DNA of 14,062 nucleotides from Yimella sp. (GCA_030150425.1 JASLFY010000179.1:1-14062); one strand, 5' to 3'. Counted from the stretch's first letter, positions 1 to 6,705 are shown. Notes: generated by a model not told the origin, from the letters alone. Translations and numbers: made by a program.

Positions 1-3
1 CGC

Positions 4-29
4 GGAACACCGGCGCCGGTAGTCTCGTT
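4..29 (+). promoter_or_regulatory. Candidate ECF-sigma (SigE-type) promoter upstream of sigE
   Basis: GGAAC at 4-8 is followed after 17 bases by CGTT at 26-29. This matches the GGAAC-N16/17-CGTT form known for actinobacterial ECF sigma factors of the SigE/SigH type. It would start transcription near base 36 and give a leader of about 140 bases before the preferred sigE start. Autoregulation of sigE is inferred. A second GGAAC at 77-81 has no good -10 partner. Confidence 0.55.
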
Positions 30-176
30 GAACCGATCGAGCGTCCCGGACGTCCGTGTCCGTGATCAGCTCATCCGGAACGGGGAGGACGACCGCATCG
101 CGGTCACACGGTCTTCGCACAGCGAGACCACAGGTCCCGGATGAACGCTGATCGTGGATCCAGCGAAGGGGCAGTG

Positions 177-842
177 ATGACGAACGAGACGAAAAGGACG
201 ACGGTGAACCGCAACCGGACGATCGTGCCCGACGAGGCCCCGCCGGGATGGCAGCCGCCCACCTGGGAGGAGATCGTCACCGAGCACTCCGCCCGGGTCT
301 ACCGGCTGGCGTACCGCCTGACCGGCAACGTCCACGACGCCGAGGACCTCACCCACGACGTGTTCGTGCGTGTCTTCCGCTCGCTGAACTCCTACCGCCC
401 GGGCACCTTCGAGGGCTGGCTGCACCGCATCACCACCAACGTCTTCCTCGACAAGATGCGCCGCAAGCAGCGCATCCGCTTCGACGCCCTGTCCGACGAC
501 GCCGCAGCCCGGCTGGTCAGCCGCCACGGCAGCCCGGAGCAGATCTACGCCGACAGCCACTTCGACGACGACATCCAGCGCGCGCTCGACGCGCTGTCGC
601 CCGACTTCCGCGCCGCCGTCGTGCTGTGCGACATCGAGGGTCTGTCGTACGAAGAGGTCGCGGCCACGCTCGACGTGAAGCTCGGCACCGTACGTTCCCG
701 GATCCACCGCGGTCGCTCGCAACTGCGCGCGGCACTCGCGCACCGCGACCCGGCCGCCCGCCCGGAGCTGGCGCCCGTCGCCCCGGTCCGCAGCAACCCT
801 GCCGGCGGCGTCCTCGCGCGTCCGGTCGGAGCCGCTGGATGA
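177..842 (+). CDS. sigE: ECF RNA polymerase sigma factor SigE
   Basis: This encodes an extracytoplasmic-function sigma factor that directs RNA polymerase to envelope-stress promoters. In the 221-residue product, sigma region 2 spans about residues 33-98 (EHSARVYRLAYRLTG, DAEDLTHDVFVRVFRS, GTFEGWLHRITTNVFLD) and region 4 about 134-186 (FRAAVVLCDIEGLSYEE, LGTVRSRIHRGR). These segments match mycobacterial SigE closely from memory. I prefer the ATG at 177 because GAAGGGG at 165-171 sits 5 bases upstream. An in-frame ATG at 141 would add 12 residues but has only a weak AGG before it. The tail after residue 190 is Pro/Ala-rich and unconserved in appearance. The stop overlaps the rseA start (ATGA), indicating translational coupling with its inhibitor. 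Identity is certain to the ECF level and strong for SigE because rseA, htrA and tatB follow. Confidence 0.93.
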   Translation: MTNETKRTTVNRNRTIVPDEAPPGWQPPTWEEIVTEHSARVYRLAYRLTGNVHDAEDLTHDVFVRVFRSLNSYRPGTFEGWLHRITTNVFLDKMRRKQRIRFDALSDDAAARLVSRHGSPEQIYADSHFDDDIQRALDALSPDFRAAVVLCDIEGLSYEEVAATLDVKLGTVRSRIHRGRSQLRAALAHRDPAARPELAPVAPVRSNPAGGVLARPVGAAG

Positions 843-1327
843 CCTGCCCCGACCACGACCTGATCGTCGACTACGTCGACGCGGTGCTGCCGCCGTCGCA
901 GATCACGCTGCTCGAGCGACACGTCATCGCCTGCCAGAGCTGCCGGTTGGAGATCGCCGCCGAGCGTGACCTGATCGAGCGGATGCGCGACCTGCCGACC
1001 CAGCCCATCGCCCGGTCCGACTTCATGGCCGGGCTGATGTCGGTGGCGCCGGAGCCGACCACGATCAGCCGGCCGATCCCGACCAAGGCGCCGGCCACGC
1101 TCTCCTGCCACGCGCCAGCCCAGTACGTCTCCGCCCGCCGTTCGCTCGGCTTCGCGGCGCTCGCCGTCGCCGGTTGCCTCAGCGTCGCCGTCGTCGCGGC
1201 GAACGTGCCGACCAACGACACCGTGCAGACCCGCACCCCGACGCTGCGCACCGTCGACGCGTCGCCCGACGGGCCGCTGCCGGTGACCACCCAGGTCACC
1301 GGGTTCCGGGCCGAGTCGCGTCCCTGA
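839..1327 (+). CDS. rseA: Anti-sigma factor RseA, zinc-binding (ZAS) with one membrane segment
   Basis: This 162-residue protein probably binds and inhibits SigE. Its N-terminal domain carries the ZAS zinc motif H28-x3-C32-x2-C35, with C3 and H6 as possible further ligands. Residues 40-70 form a charged helix typical of sigma-binding domains. Residues 103-123 are a continuous hydrophobic stretch that looks like a transmembrane helix, leaving about 40 residues, rich in Thr and Pro, outside the cell. The ATG at 839 overlaps the sigE stop by 4 bases, the usual arrangement for a sigma/anti-sigma pair. Release of SigE could occur by redox or zinc loss, by regulated proteolysis, or both; the sequence does not decide this. 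The name rests on gene order plus the ZAS motif. Confidence 0.88.
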   Translation: MTCPDHDLIVDYVDAVLPPSQITLLERHVIACQSCRLEIAAERDLIERMRDLPTQPIARSDFMAGLMSVAPEPTTISRPIPTKAPATLSCHAPAQYVSARRSLGFAALAVAGCLSVAVVAANVPTNDTVQTRTPTLRTVDASPDGPLPVTTQVTGFRAESRP

Positions 1328-1334
1328 TCCGACT

Positions 1335-1351
1335 GCCGGGTTCGCCCCGGC
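1335..1351 (+). other. GC-rich hairpin between rseA and htrA
   Basis: GCCGGG (1335-1340) pairs perfectly with CCCGGC (1346-1351) around the loop TTCGC. It lies in the 35-base gap between the rseA stop and the htrA start and has no T-run after it. It could weaken read-through, stabilise a processed mRNA end, or mean nothing. Confidence 0.35.
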
Positions 1352-1362
1352 GATAGGACACA

Positions 1363-2580
1363 ATGACGCCCATGTCCGCGTACGAACCACCGACCACGCC
1401 GTTGCGCACCGACGCGGGCGGTCGAGCTCCGGTTCAGGGCCCCGGTGGTCCGGGCGCTCCCCGCGGACCGCAGCACGGTTTCCCGCCCGGCCCGCCCCCG
1501 CAGGGCGGCGCCACCGCGACCGGTGGCCCGACTCCCGCGGCGCCGCGCCGACGTACGGGCGCTCTCGTCGCCGGAGCGACGGCGCTCGCACTGGTCGCCG
1601 GCGGCATCGGTGGCGCGGTCGGAGCCGGCGTGATGCACGCCGTCGACAGCCCGTCCACCGCGCAGGGCACCGACGAGGTCCAACGCGTCGCCTCGGCAGC
1701 GTTGCCCAGCGTCGTCACCATCCGGATCGCCGACAGCAGCGGACAGCCGATCGGCACCGGCTCCGGGTTCGTGCTGCGCTCGGACGGCTATCTCGTCACC
1801 AACAACCACGTCGCCGACGCCGGCGGATCCGGCGAACAGCTGACCGTGATGTTCAGCGACGGTTCGGAGTCCGGGGCGAAGGTCGTCGGCAGCTCTGCGC
1901 CGTACGACCTGGCGGTGTTGAAGGTCGACCGCACCAACCTGCCGGCGTTGCAGTTGGGGGACTCCTCGGCGCTGACCGTCGGCTCCCCGGTGATCGCCGT
2001 CGGCGCGCCGTTGGGCCTGACCGGATCGGTCACCACCGGCATCGTCAGCGCGCTCAACCGCCCCGTCGTCACCGGTGACAGCACCTCCGCGTCGTCGTCC
2101 GACGGGTCGTACATCAACGCGATCCAGACCGACGCGGCGATCAACCACGGCAACTCCGGCGGTCCGCTGCTGGACATGCAGGGCCGGGTCATCGGCGTGA
2201 ACTCCGCGATCGCCTCCACCAGCCAGGACGGCGGCAGCATCGGCCTCGGCTTCGCGATCCCGGCCGAGCAGGTCAAGCGCACCACCGACCAGCTGATCAG
2301 CACCGGCAAGGCCGACTACCCGGTGATCGGTATCGAGTTCGACCCCGACTACGCCGGTGACGGCATCCGCGCCAAGAGCGTCCAGTCGGGCAGTCCGGCC
2401 GAACGCGCCGGGATCAAGGAAGGCGACATCGTCACCGCGATCGACGGCGAACCGATCAAGGACCAGAAGTCGTTCGTCGTCGCGCTGCGGTCCAAGGCGG
2501 TCGGTCAGACGATCACGCTCGGCCTGCGCGACGGCGACAACACCCGCAACGTCACCCTGCAGACCGCGGCGGCGAACTGA
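1363..2580 (+). CDS. htrA: Membrane-anchored HtrA/DegP-family serine protease with PDZ domain
   Basis: This is a 405-residue trypsin-like serine protease of the HtrA family, which degrades or refolds damaged proteins outside the cell membrane. Residues 1-64 are a Pro/Gly-rich cytoplasmic tail and residues 66-93 a membrane anchor. Residues 100-310 are the protease domain, with catalytic His149 (TNNHVAD), Asp182 (YDLAVLKVD) and Ser265 (GNSGGPL). Residues 321-402 form a single PDZ domain (SPAERAGIKEGDIVTAIDGEPI). Catalytic residues are all present. The ATG at 1363 has AGGA 4 bases upstream; an ATG at 1372 (MSAYEPP) is an alternative start losing three residues. Its place after sigE-rseA is the conserved actinobacterial order and suggests it belongs to the SigE envelope-stress response. 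Whether it cleaves RseA is unknown from sequence. Confidence 0.93.
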   Translation: MTPMSAYEPPTTPLRTDAGGRAPVQGPGGPGAPRGPQHGFPPGPPPQGGATATGGPTPAAPRRRTGALVAGATALALVAGGIGGAVGAGVMHAVDSPSTAQGTDEVQRVASAALPSVVTIRIADSSGQPIGTGSGFVLRSDGYLVTNNHVADAGGSGEQLTVMFSDGSESGAKVVGSSAPYDLAVLKVDRTNLPALQLGDSSALTVGSPVIAVGAPLGLTGSVTTGIVSALNRPVVTGDSTSASSSDGSYINAIQTDAAINHGNSGGPLLDMQGRVIGVNSAIASTSQDGGSIGLGFAIPAEQVKRTTDQLISTGKADYPVIGIEFDPDYAGDGIRAKSVQSGSPAERAGIKEGDIVTAIDGEPIKDQKSFVVALRSKAVGQTITLGLRDGDNTRNVTLQTAAAN

Positions 2581-2591
2581 GCCGCACAGCG

Positions 2592-2597
2592 TAGGAT
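2592..2597 (+). promoter_or_regulatory. Possible -10 element for tatB
   Basis: TAGGAT fits the TANNNT -10 form and would start transcription near base 2604, about 30 bases before tatB. There is no clear -35, so tatB may also be read through from htrA. Confidence 0.35.
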
Positions 2598-2634
2598 TGC
2601 CCGGTCCCACGCGTACCCCGAAGGAGTTCACCAG

Positions 2635-3000
2635 ATGCTCGGTATCGACACCTGGGAGTTCTTCATTCTGATCGCCCTCGCGGCGTTCCTGATCGGACCG
2701 GAACGACTGCCCGAGTACGTCGGCAAGCTGCGCGGTTGGATCCGCCAGGCGCGCGACTACGCCGAGGGCGCGAAGTCCCAGATCAAGGAAGAGATGGGGC
2801 CGGAGTTCGAGGACGTCAACTGGCGCCAGTACGACCCGCGCCAGTACGACCCGCGCAAGATCGTCCGCCAGGCGCTGTTCGACGAACCGGGCGACGAGCG
2901 GGCCGACGGCCAGCTGGCCGCGATCGACGCGCCGCCCGCCTGGGAGCCGCCGCGCTACGACCCGGACCGCGCGACGCCGTACGACGCCGACGCGACCTGA
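2635..3000 (+). CDS. tatB: Sec-independent protein translocase subunit TatB
   Basis: TatB is part of the twin-arginine translocase receptor complex with TatC, which exports folded proteins. The 121-residue product has a short N-terminal transmembrane helix (residues about 7-21, WEFFILIALAAFLIG), then the family hallmark GPERLPEYVG and an amphipathic helix (about 25-50, GWIRQARDYAEG). It ends in an acidic, Pro-rich tail. The Pro at the hinge and the ERLP motif favour TatB over TatA. AAGGAG at 2621-2626 lies 8 bases before the ATG, a strong ribosome binding site unlike many genes here. The tail contains an in-frame duplicated five-residue unit (RQYDP twice) from a 15-bp DNA repeat. In mycobacteria tatB also follows htrA. 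Confidence 0.92.
   Translation: MLGIDTWEFFILIALAAFLIGPERLPEYVGKLRGWIRQARDYAEGAKSQIKEEMGPEFEDVNWRQYDPRQYDPRKIVRQALFDEPGDERADGQLAAIDAPPAWEPPRYDPDRATPYDADAT
2823..2852 (+). repeat. Perfect 15-bp tandem duplication inside tatB
   Basis: The unit GCGCCAGTACGACCC occurs twice in succession (2823-2837 and 2838-2852), followed by a partial GCGC. Fifteen bases equal five codons, so the frame is kept and the tail reads RQYDPRQYDPR. Confidence 0.9.
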
Positions 3001-3029
3001 TCGACCTGTCCTGATCTGACCGAGCTGGT

Positions 3030-3049
3030 GGTCGCTCGCGAGAGCGACC
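3030..3049. terminator. Hairpin between convergent tatB and mrp
   Basis: GGTCGCTC (3030-3037) and GAGCGACC (3042-3049) form a perfect 8-bp stem with a GCGA loop. It sits in the 53-base gap between the tatB stop and the mrp stop. There is no T-run on either strand, so it may be an intrinsic terminator of the T-poor actinobacterial kind or only an mRNA 3' stabiliser. Confidence 0.6.
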
Positions 3050-3053
3050 GACC

Positions 3054-4187
3054 TCAGCGACCGGCCGGGGTGAGACCCAGGCTGCGCCCGGCGAGACCGC
3101 GGGCCCGGCTGCCCAGACCCTTGGCGATGCCGCGCAGCGCGACGGCCGCGGGGGAGTCCGGAGCCGAGACGACCACCGGGGCGCCCGCGTCGGCGCCCTC
3201 ACGCAGTCGGGTGTCCAGCGGGATCTGACCGAGCAGCTCGACCTGCGCGCCGACCGAACGGGTCAGCGACTCGGCGACCGTACGGCCACCGCCGGCACCG
3301 AAGATCTCCTGACGGCTGCCGTCGGGCAGCTCGAGCCAGGACATGTTCTCGATGACCCCGGCCACCCGCTGCTTGGTCTGCAGGGCGATCGAACCGGCGC
3401 GCTCGGCGACCTCGGCGGCCGCCTGCTGCGGGGTGGTGACGACCAGGATCTCGGCGGTCGGGATCAGCTGGGCGACGGAGATCGCGATGTCGCCGGTGCC
3501 CGGCGGGAGGTCGAGCAGCAGCACGTCCAGGTCGCCCCAGAAGACGTCGCCGAGGAACTGCTGCAGTGCACGGTGCAGCATCGGGCCGCGCCAGACGACC
3601 GGCTGGTTGCCGGGCACGAACATGCCGATCGAGATGACCTTCACGTCGTGGGCGACCGGCGGCAGGATCATGTCGTCGACCTGGGTCGGCTTCTGGTCGA
3701 CGCCCAGCATGCGGGGCACCGAGAAGCCGTAGATGTCGGCGTCGACGACGCCGACCCGCAGGCCGTTCTCGGCCATGGCGGCCGCGAGGTTGGTGGTGAC
3801 CGACGACTTGCCGACACCGCCCTTGCCGGAGGCGACGGCGTACACGCGGGTCAACGAGCCCGGCTTCGCGAACGGGATCTCCTTCTCGGCCACCCCGCCG
3901 CGCAGCGACTGACGCAGGTTCGCGCGCTGCTCGTCGTTCATCACCCCGAGGCGCACCTCGACGCCGGTGACGCCCTCGACCCGCTGCACGGCCGCGGTCG
4001 TGTCGGCGGTCAGCTTGGTCTTCAGCGGGCAGCCGGAGATGGTCAGCAGGATCGTGACGCTGACGTGGCCGGACTCGGAGATGTCGACGCTCTCGACCAT
4101 GCCCAGGTCGGTGATCGGCTTACGGATCTCGGGGTCCTCGACGGTGGCGAGGGCGGCGCGTACGGCGTCCAGGGTGGGAGCAGGCAT
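3054..4187 (-). CDS. mrp: Mrp/ApbC-type P-loop ATPase, Fe-S cluster carrier
   Basis: Mrp/ApbC proteins are cytoplasmic P-loop NTPases that carry Fe-S clusters to target proteins. The product (377 residues from the preferred start) has an N-terminal MIP18/DUF59 domain (residues 1-85; DPEIRKPITDLGMV, SGCPLKTKL) and a ParA/MinD-type ATPase with deviant Walker A SGKGGVGKSS at 120-129. Also visible are DADIYG at 149-154 and LLLDLPPGTGD at 224-234. The usual CxxC pair after ENMS is absent (here ENMSWLELPDGS). An upstream in-frame ATG at 4196 exists, but it lies inside a TACCAT hexamer placed 7 bases before the ATG at 4187. I therefore choose 4187 and a leaderless start. It follows the DUF1003 gene by about 50 bases on the same strand and could also receive its read-through. 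Confidence 0.9.
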   Translation of the reverse strand: MPAPTLDAVRAALATVEDPEIRKPITDLGMVESVDISESGHVSVTILLTISGCPLKTKLTADTTAAVQRVEGVTGVEVRLGVMNDEQRANLRQSLRGGVAEKEIPFAKPGSLTRVYAVASGKGGVGKSSVTTNLAAAMAENGLRVGVVDADIYGFSVPRMLGVDQKPTQVDDMILPPVAHDVKVISIGMFVPGNQPVVWRGPMLHRALQQFLGDVFWGDLDVLLLDLPPGTGDIAISVAQLIPTAEILVVTTPQQAAAEVAERAGSIALQTKQRVAGVIENMSWLELPDGSRQEIFGAGGGRTVAESLTRSVGAQVELLGQIPLDTRLREGADAGAPVVVSAPDSPAAVALRGIAKGLGSRARGLAGRSLGLTPAGR

Positions 4188-4194
4188 GAACACC

Positions 4195-4200
4195 ATGGTA
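4195..4200 (-). promoter_or_regulatory. -10 hexamer of a probable leaderless mrp promoter
   Basis: TACCAT on the minus strand fits TANNNT and ends 7 bases before the ATG at 4187. No ribosome binding site precedes that ATG, so transcription probably begins at or next to the start codon. Confidence 0.5.
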
Positions 4201-4238
4201 GGTCCGTGACGCCGGTCACCCGCGCCCGGTCCGCCGCT

Positions 4239-4835
4239 TCAGTCGTTCGTGGGGGTCTGCGGTGCCGGCGGGTTTCCCGGCGCGCGATCGGCTTTGTTCT
4301 TCTTCTTGCCCTTGCGCGCGTCCTCGGTCGCCGGCCCGGCGATCCCGCGCTCCTCGAGCTCGTCCAGCAGATTGCGCAGCTCGCTGCGCACGAAGTCACG
4401 AGTTGCGGTCTCCCGCAAGGCAAGTCGCAACGAGGCGACCTCCCGGGTGATGAACTCGGTGTCGGCCAGGTTGCGCTCGTCGCGCTGCCGGTCGGCGTCG
4501 AGCGCCACGCGGTCGCGGTCGTCCTGCCGGTTCTGCGCGAGCAGGATCAGCGGGGCGGCGTACGACGCCTGCAGACTCAGCACCAGCGTCAGGAAGGTGA
4601 ACGAGTACGGGTCGAACTTCAGCGGGCTGGCGACGTTCCAGGCGATGTAGACGACGACGAAGATCGTCATCCAGATCAGGAACTGGGCGGTGCCCATCCA
4701 GCGCGCGAAGCGCTCGGACAGCACCCCGAAGCGCTCGGTGTCCAGGCCCGTACGCGGCAGGAAGCGGCCGCGCAGCTCGCGCGGCTGGTCCAGACGCGCG
4801 GCGTCGCGGGCGGTGCGGTTGGTGCGTTCGCTCAT
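4239..4835 (-). CDS. DUF1003 family membrane protein
   Basis: This 198-residue protein belongs to the DUF1003 family, whose biochemical role is not known to me. Two membrane helices lie at about residues 50-69 and 77-101. The second carries the family hallmark FDPYSFTFLTLVLSLQ...PLILLAQNRQDDRDR. Residues 103-165 form a long charged, probably helical or coiled-coil region, followed by a Lys-rich and Pro-rich tail (KGKKKNK near 175-181). Its ATG overlaps the stop of the upstream PRC/MgtE-N/CBS gene (ATGA), so the two are translationally coupled. The same pairing occurs in mycobacteria near sigE, which suggests a joint membrane or ion-related function, but this is inference. Confidence 0.88.
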   Translation of the reverse strand: MSERTNRTARDAARLDQPRELRGRFLPRTGLDTERFGVLSERFARWMGTAQFLIWMTIFVVVYIAWNVASPLKFDPYSFTFLTLVLSLQASYAAPLILLAQNRQDDRDRVALDADRQRDERNLADTEFITREVASLRLALRETATRDFVRSELRNLLDELEERGIAGPATEDARKGKKKNKADRAPGNPPAPQTPTND

Positions 4836-6133
4836 CGCTCACCGGCCTTGGTCGGGGTGACCTTCACGTCGTGTCGTTCCTCGCGCCAGTCCTCGGGGAG
4901 GATGTGGTCGAGCACGTCGTCGACGCTGACCGCGCCGAGCAGCCGGCCGTCCTCGTCGACCACCGGCATCACGACGAGGTTGTACGTCGCCAGGGTCCGG
5001 GTGACCTCCTCCAACCGGGCGTCGACGCCGATCGCCTCGATCGTGCGGTCGACCGCCATCCCGACCGAGATGTGCGGCGGCTCGCGCAGCAGACGCTGCG
5101 CGTGGACGAGTCCGATGAACCGCCCGGTCGGCGTCTCGAGCGGGGACCGGCAGACGAACACCGCGGACGCCAGCGCGGGCGCCGACTCCTCGCGGCGGAT
5201 CGTCGCGAGCGCCTCGGCGACGGTCGCGTCCGGCCCGAGGATGACCGGTTCGGTGGTCATCATGCCGCCGGCGGTGTTCTCGTCGTACGTCATGAGGCGG
5301 CGCAGCGGGGCGGCCTCGTCCGGCTCCATCAGCTGCAGCAGTTCCTCCGCCTGCTCCGGCGGGAGGTCGGCCAACAGGTCGGCCGCGTCGTCGGGCTCCA
5401 TCGCCTCCAGCACGTCGGCCGCGCGCTCGCTCTTCAGGCCGGCGATGATCTCGATCTGGTCCTCCTCGGGCAGTTCCTCGAGGATGTCGGCCAGGCGCCC
5501 GTCGTCCAGCGCTGCGGCCACCTCGGCGCGCCGCTTGGGGTTCAGGTCGTGGATGACCTCGGCGAGGTCGGCGGTGCGCAGGTCGTCGTACGTCTCCAGC
5601 AGGCGCTCGGCGCTCTGTGCGCCGGTCTGCCGGCGCAGGCCGTAGACGTCGGCGACGTCGACCAACGCGGTGTTGCCGGGGCGGCGCCGGATGAGCCGGG
5701 AGACCGCGCGGGTGGTGCTCGACACCGACTGGCTCTGCTGGCGTACGAACACCTTCACGATCACCCAGTCGCGCCGGGTGTTCTGCTGGATGGCGACGTC
5801 CTCGACGGTGCCGTCGTACGTCTCGTCGGTGGTGCGCACGGTGACCGACTTGTCGAACACCTCGGCGCAGACCAGCGTCTCGGTGGCGCGCTGCTCGAAG
5901 CGCCGCATGTTGACCAGGCCGGTGCTGATCACCGCGCCGGGGTCGATGCTGGTCACCCGGGTCATCGGCAGGAAGACCCGTTTCTTGCCGGGCACCTCGA
6001 TCACCAGGCCGATCGCCCGCGGCGCCGGGCCGGTGAACGTCACCAGCACGTCGCGCACGGTCCCGACCCGGTCGCCGAGCGGGTCCAGCACGGTCAGGCC
6101 GGACATTCTCGAGACGAAGATGCGGGTGCTCAC
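4832..6133 (-). CDS. PRC-barrel, MgtE N-terminal and CBS domain protein without a channel domain
   Basis: The 433-residue product looks like the soluble regulatory half of an MgtE magnesium channel fused to PRC-barrel domains. Residues about 5-80 form one PRC barrel (GDRVGTVRDVLVTF) and about 85-150 a second. Residues 175-285 are the helical MgtE N-domain repeats (LNPKRRAEVAAALDDGRLADILEELPEED, EPDDAADLLADLPPEQAEELL). The linker DENTAGGMMT at 284-293 precedes two CBS motifs (about 296-355 and 356-415; VVDEDGRLLGAVSVDDVLDH). No transmembrane pore follows, unlike true MgtE. The start is GTG at 6133, preceded by TAGGGT 8 bases upstream and no ribosome binding site. It overlaps the DUF1003 gene by 4 bases, so the DUF1003 protein may be its membrane partner. 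The ligand is unknown; CBS pairs usually bind adenine nucleotides. Confidence 0.87.
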   Translation of the reverse strand: MSTRIFVSRMSGLTVLDPLGDRVGTVRDVLVTFTGPAPRAIGLVIEVPGKKRVFLPMTRVTSIDPGAVISTGLVNMRRFEQRATETLVCAEVFDKSVTVRTTDETYDGTVEDVAIQQNTRRDWVIVKVFVRQQSQSVSSTTRAVSRLIRRRPGNTALVDVADVYGLRRQTGAQSAERLLETYDDLRTADLAEVIHDLNPKRRAEVAAALDDGRLADILEELPEEDQIEIIAGLKSERAADVLEAMEPDDAADLLADLPPEQAEELLQLMEPDEAAPLRRLMTYDENTAGGMMTTEPVILGPDATVAEALATIRREESAPALASAVFVCRSPLETPTGRFIGLVHAQRLLREPPHISVGMAVDRTIEAIGVDARLEEVTRTLATYNLVVMPVVDEDGRLLGAVSVDDVLDHILPEDWREERHDVKVTPTKAGER

Positions 6134-6141
6134 GAGGCACC

Positions 6142-6147
6142 ACCCTA
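6142..6147 (-). promoter_or_regulatory. -10 hexamer before the PRC/MgtE-N/CBS gene
   Basis: TAGGGT on the minus strand fits TANNNT and ends 8 bases before the GTG start at 6133. No Shine-Dalgarno sequence is evident, consistent with a leaderless transcript. Confidence 0.45.
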
Positions 6148-6173
6148 TTGCGCGCGCCGTGGATGCGGCGCGG

Positions 6174-6187
6174 CACCCGCACGGGTG
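6174..6187. terminator. Short hairpin just after the 157-residue hypothetical gene
   Basis: CACCCG (6174-6179) and CGGGTG (6182-6187) are inverted around CA, immediately beyond the stop codon at 6189-6191. The loop is tight and no T-run follows, so any terminator function is weak. Confidence 0.25.
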
Positions 6188-6188
6188 G

Positions 6189-6662
6189 TCAGCGGCGGCG
6201 GAGCCGCCCGAGGTGCTTTGGTCGGCGCGGCTTCGTGGTGGCCGAGGTCGGCTGCGGCGGTGCGGCGTACGACGGTTCGTCGCGGGTCACGACCGGCTCG
6301 TCCGCAGTGGGGTCGAGGTCGATCGCCCACACCGCGCAGGCAGCCTTCCAGTGGTCGACGAGGGCCTCGTCCGGGACTCCCTGGCGGGCGGCGAGCAGCG
6401 CCGTGATGCCCGGCTCCCAGGCCGGGACGCCGGGGCGGATACGGGCGACCCGGGCCGGGTACGGTCCGCGCCGGGCGTGGGTGTCCTTGGTCCGCAGGAT
6501 CACCTCGACGGTCTCGGGGAGGTGCGGGAGGTGCTGCTCGCCCGGGCCGGAGACGACGAAGATCCGCGCGCCGTCGACGGCGTGCCACACCGGCCAGGGG
6601 CGGCCGTCGACGACCACCCAGCTGATCGCGGTGCGGGCGACGGTGGCGGCGACATCGAGCAT
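6189..6662 (-). CDS. Conserved-looking hypothetical protein (157 aa), possibly split-barrel fold
   Basis: I do not recognise this gene with confidence. The N-terminal 60 residues alternate hydrophobic strands (TAISWVVVDGRPWPVWHAVDG, ARIFVVSGPGEQHLPHLP, TVEVILRTKD). That pattern resembles the beta-barrel of PNPOx/F420-type split-barrel proteins, but no cofactor motif is clear. Residues 70-116 contain ARVARIRPGVPAWEPG and a helical segment ending in WKAACAVWAIDL. The last 40 residues are Pro-rich and basic (PRRPKHLGRLRRR), probably unstructured. The ATG at 6662 has TAAGGT 7 bases upstream and no ribosome binding site. The gene lies 55 bases before the PRC/MgtE-N/CBS gene on the same strand and is divergent from the dehydrogenase. 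Confidence 0.75.
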   Translation of the reverse strand: MLDVAATVARTAISWVVVDGRPWPVWHAVDGARIFVVSGPGEQHLPHLPETVEVILRTKDTHARRGPYPARVARIRPGVPAWEPGITALLAARQGVPDEALVDHWKAACAVWAIDLDPTADEPVVTRDEPSYAAPPQPTSATTKPRRPKHLGRLRRR

Positions 6663-6669
6663 GTCGCCG

Positions 6670-6675
6670 ACCTTA
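6670..6675 (-). promoter_or_regulatory. -10 hexamer of a probable leaderless promoter (hypothetical gene)
   Basis: TAAGGT on the minus strand ends 7 bases before the ATG at 6662. It sits back to back with the dehydrogenase -10 at 6700-6705. Confidence 0.5.
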
Positions 6676-6699
6676 GTCCGCGGTGGCCCCCGGACGTCG

Positions 6700-6705
6700 T
6701 AGCGT
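6700..6705 (+). promoter_or_regulatory. -10 hexamer of a probable leaderless promoter (dehydrogenase)
   Basis: TAGCGT ends 7 bases before the ATG at 6713. The gap contains GCAGGAC, which includes a weak AGGA, so a very short leader is also possible. Confidence 0.45.

Noticed and set aside
77..102. Second GGAAC at 77-81 as another ECF promoter
   Set aside because: At the required spacing the sequence is CGCG, not CGTT.
66..743. Minus-strand open frame (225 codons) opposite sigE
   Set aside because: Shadow of sigE; no ribosome binding site or domain.
871..2631. Long minus-strand open frame (586 codons) opposite rseA and htrA
   Set aside because: Composition is low-complexity Asp/Arg/Gly/Val typical of antisense frames in high-GC DNA, and the plus strand carries recognisable RseA and HtrA domains.
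3573..5645. Long plus-strand open frame (690 codons) opposite mrp, DUF1003 and the CBS gene
   Set aside because: It spans three well-supported minus-strand genes and has no recognisable domain.
4871..6406. Plus-strand open frame (511 codons) opposite the CBS gene
   Set aside because: Antisense shadow; the minus strand has clear PRC, MgtE-N and CBS motifs.
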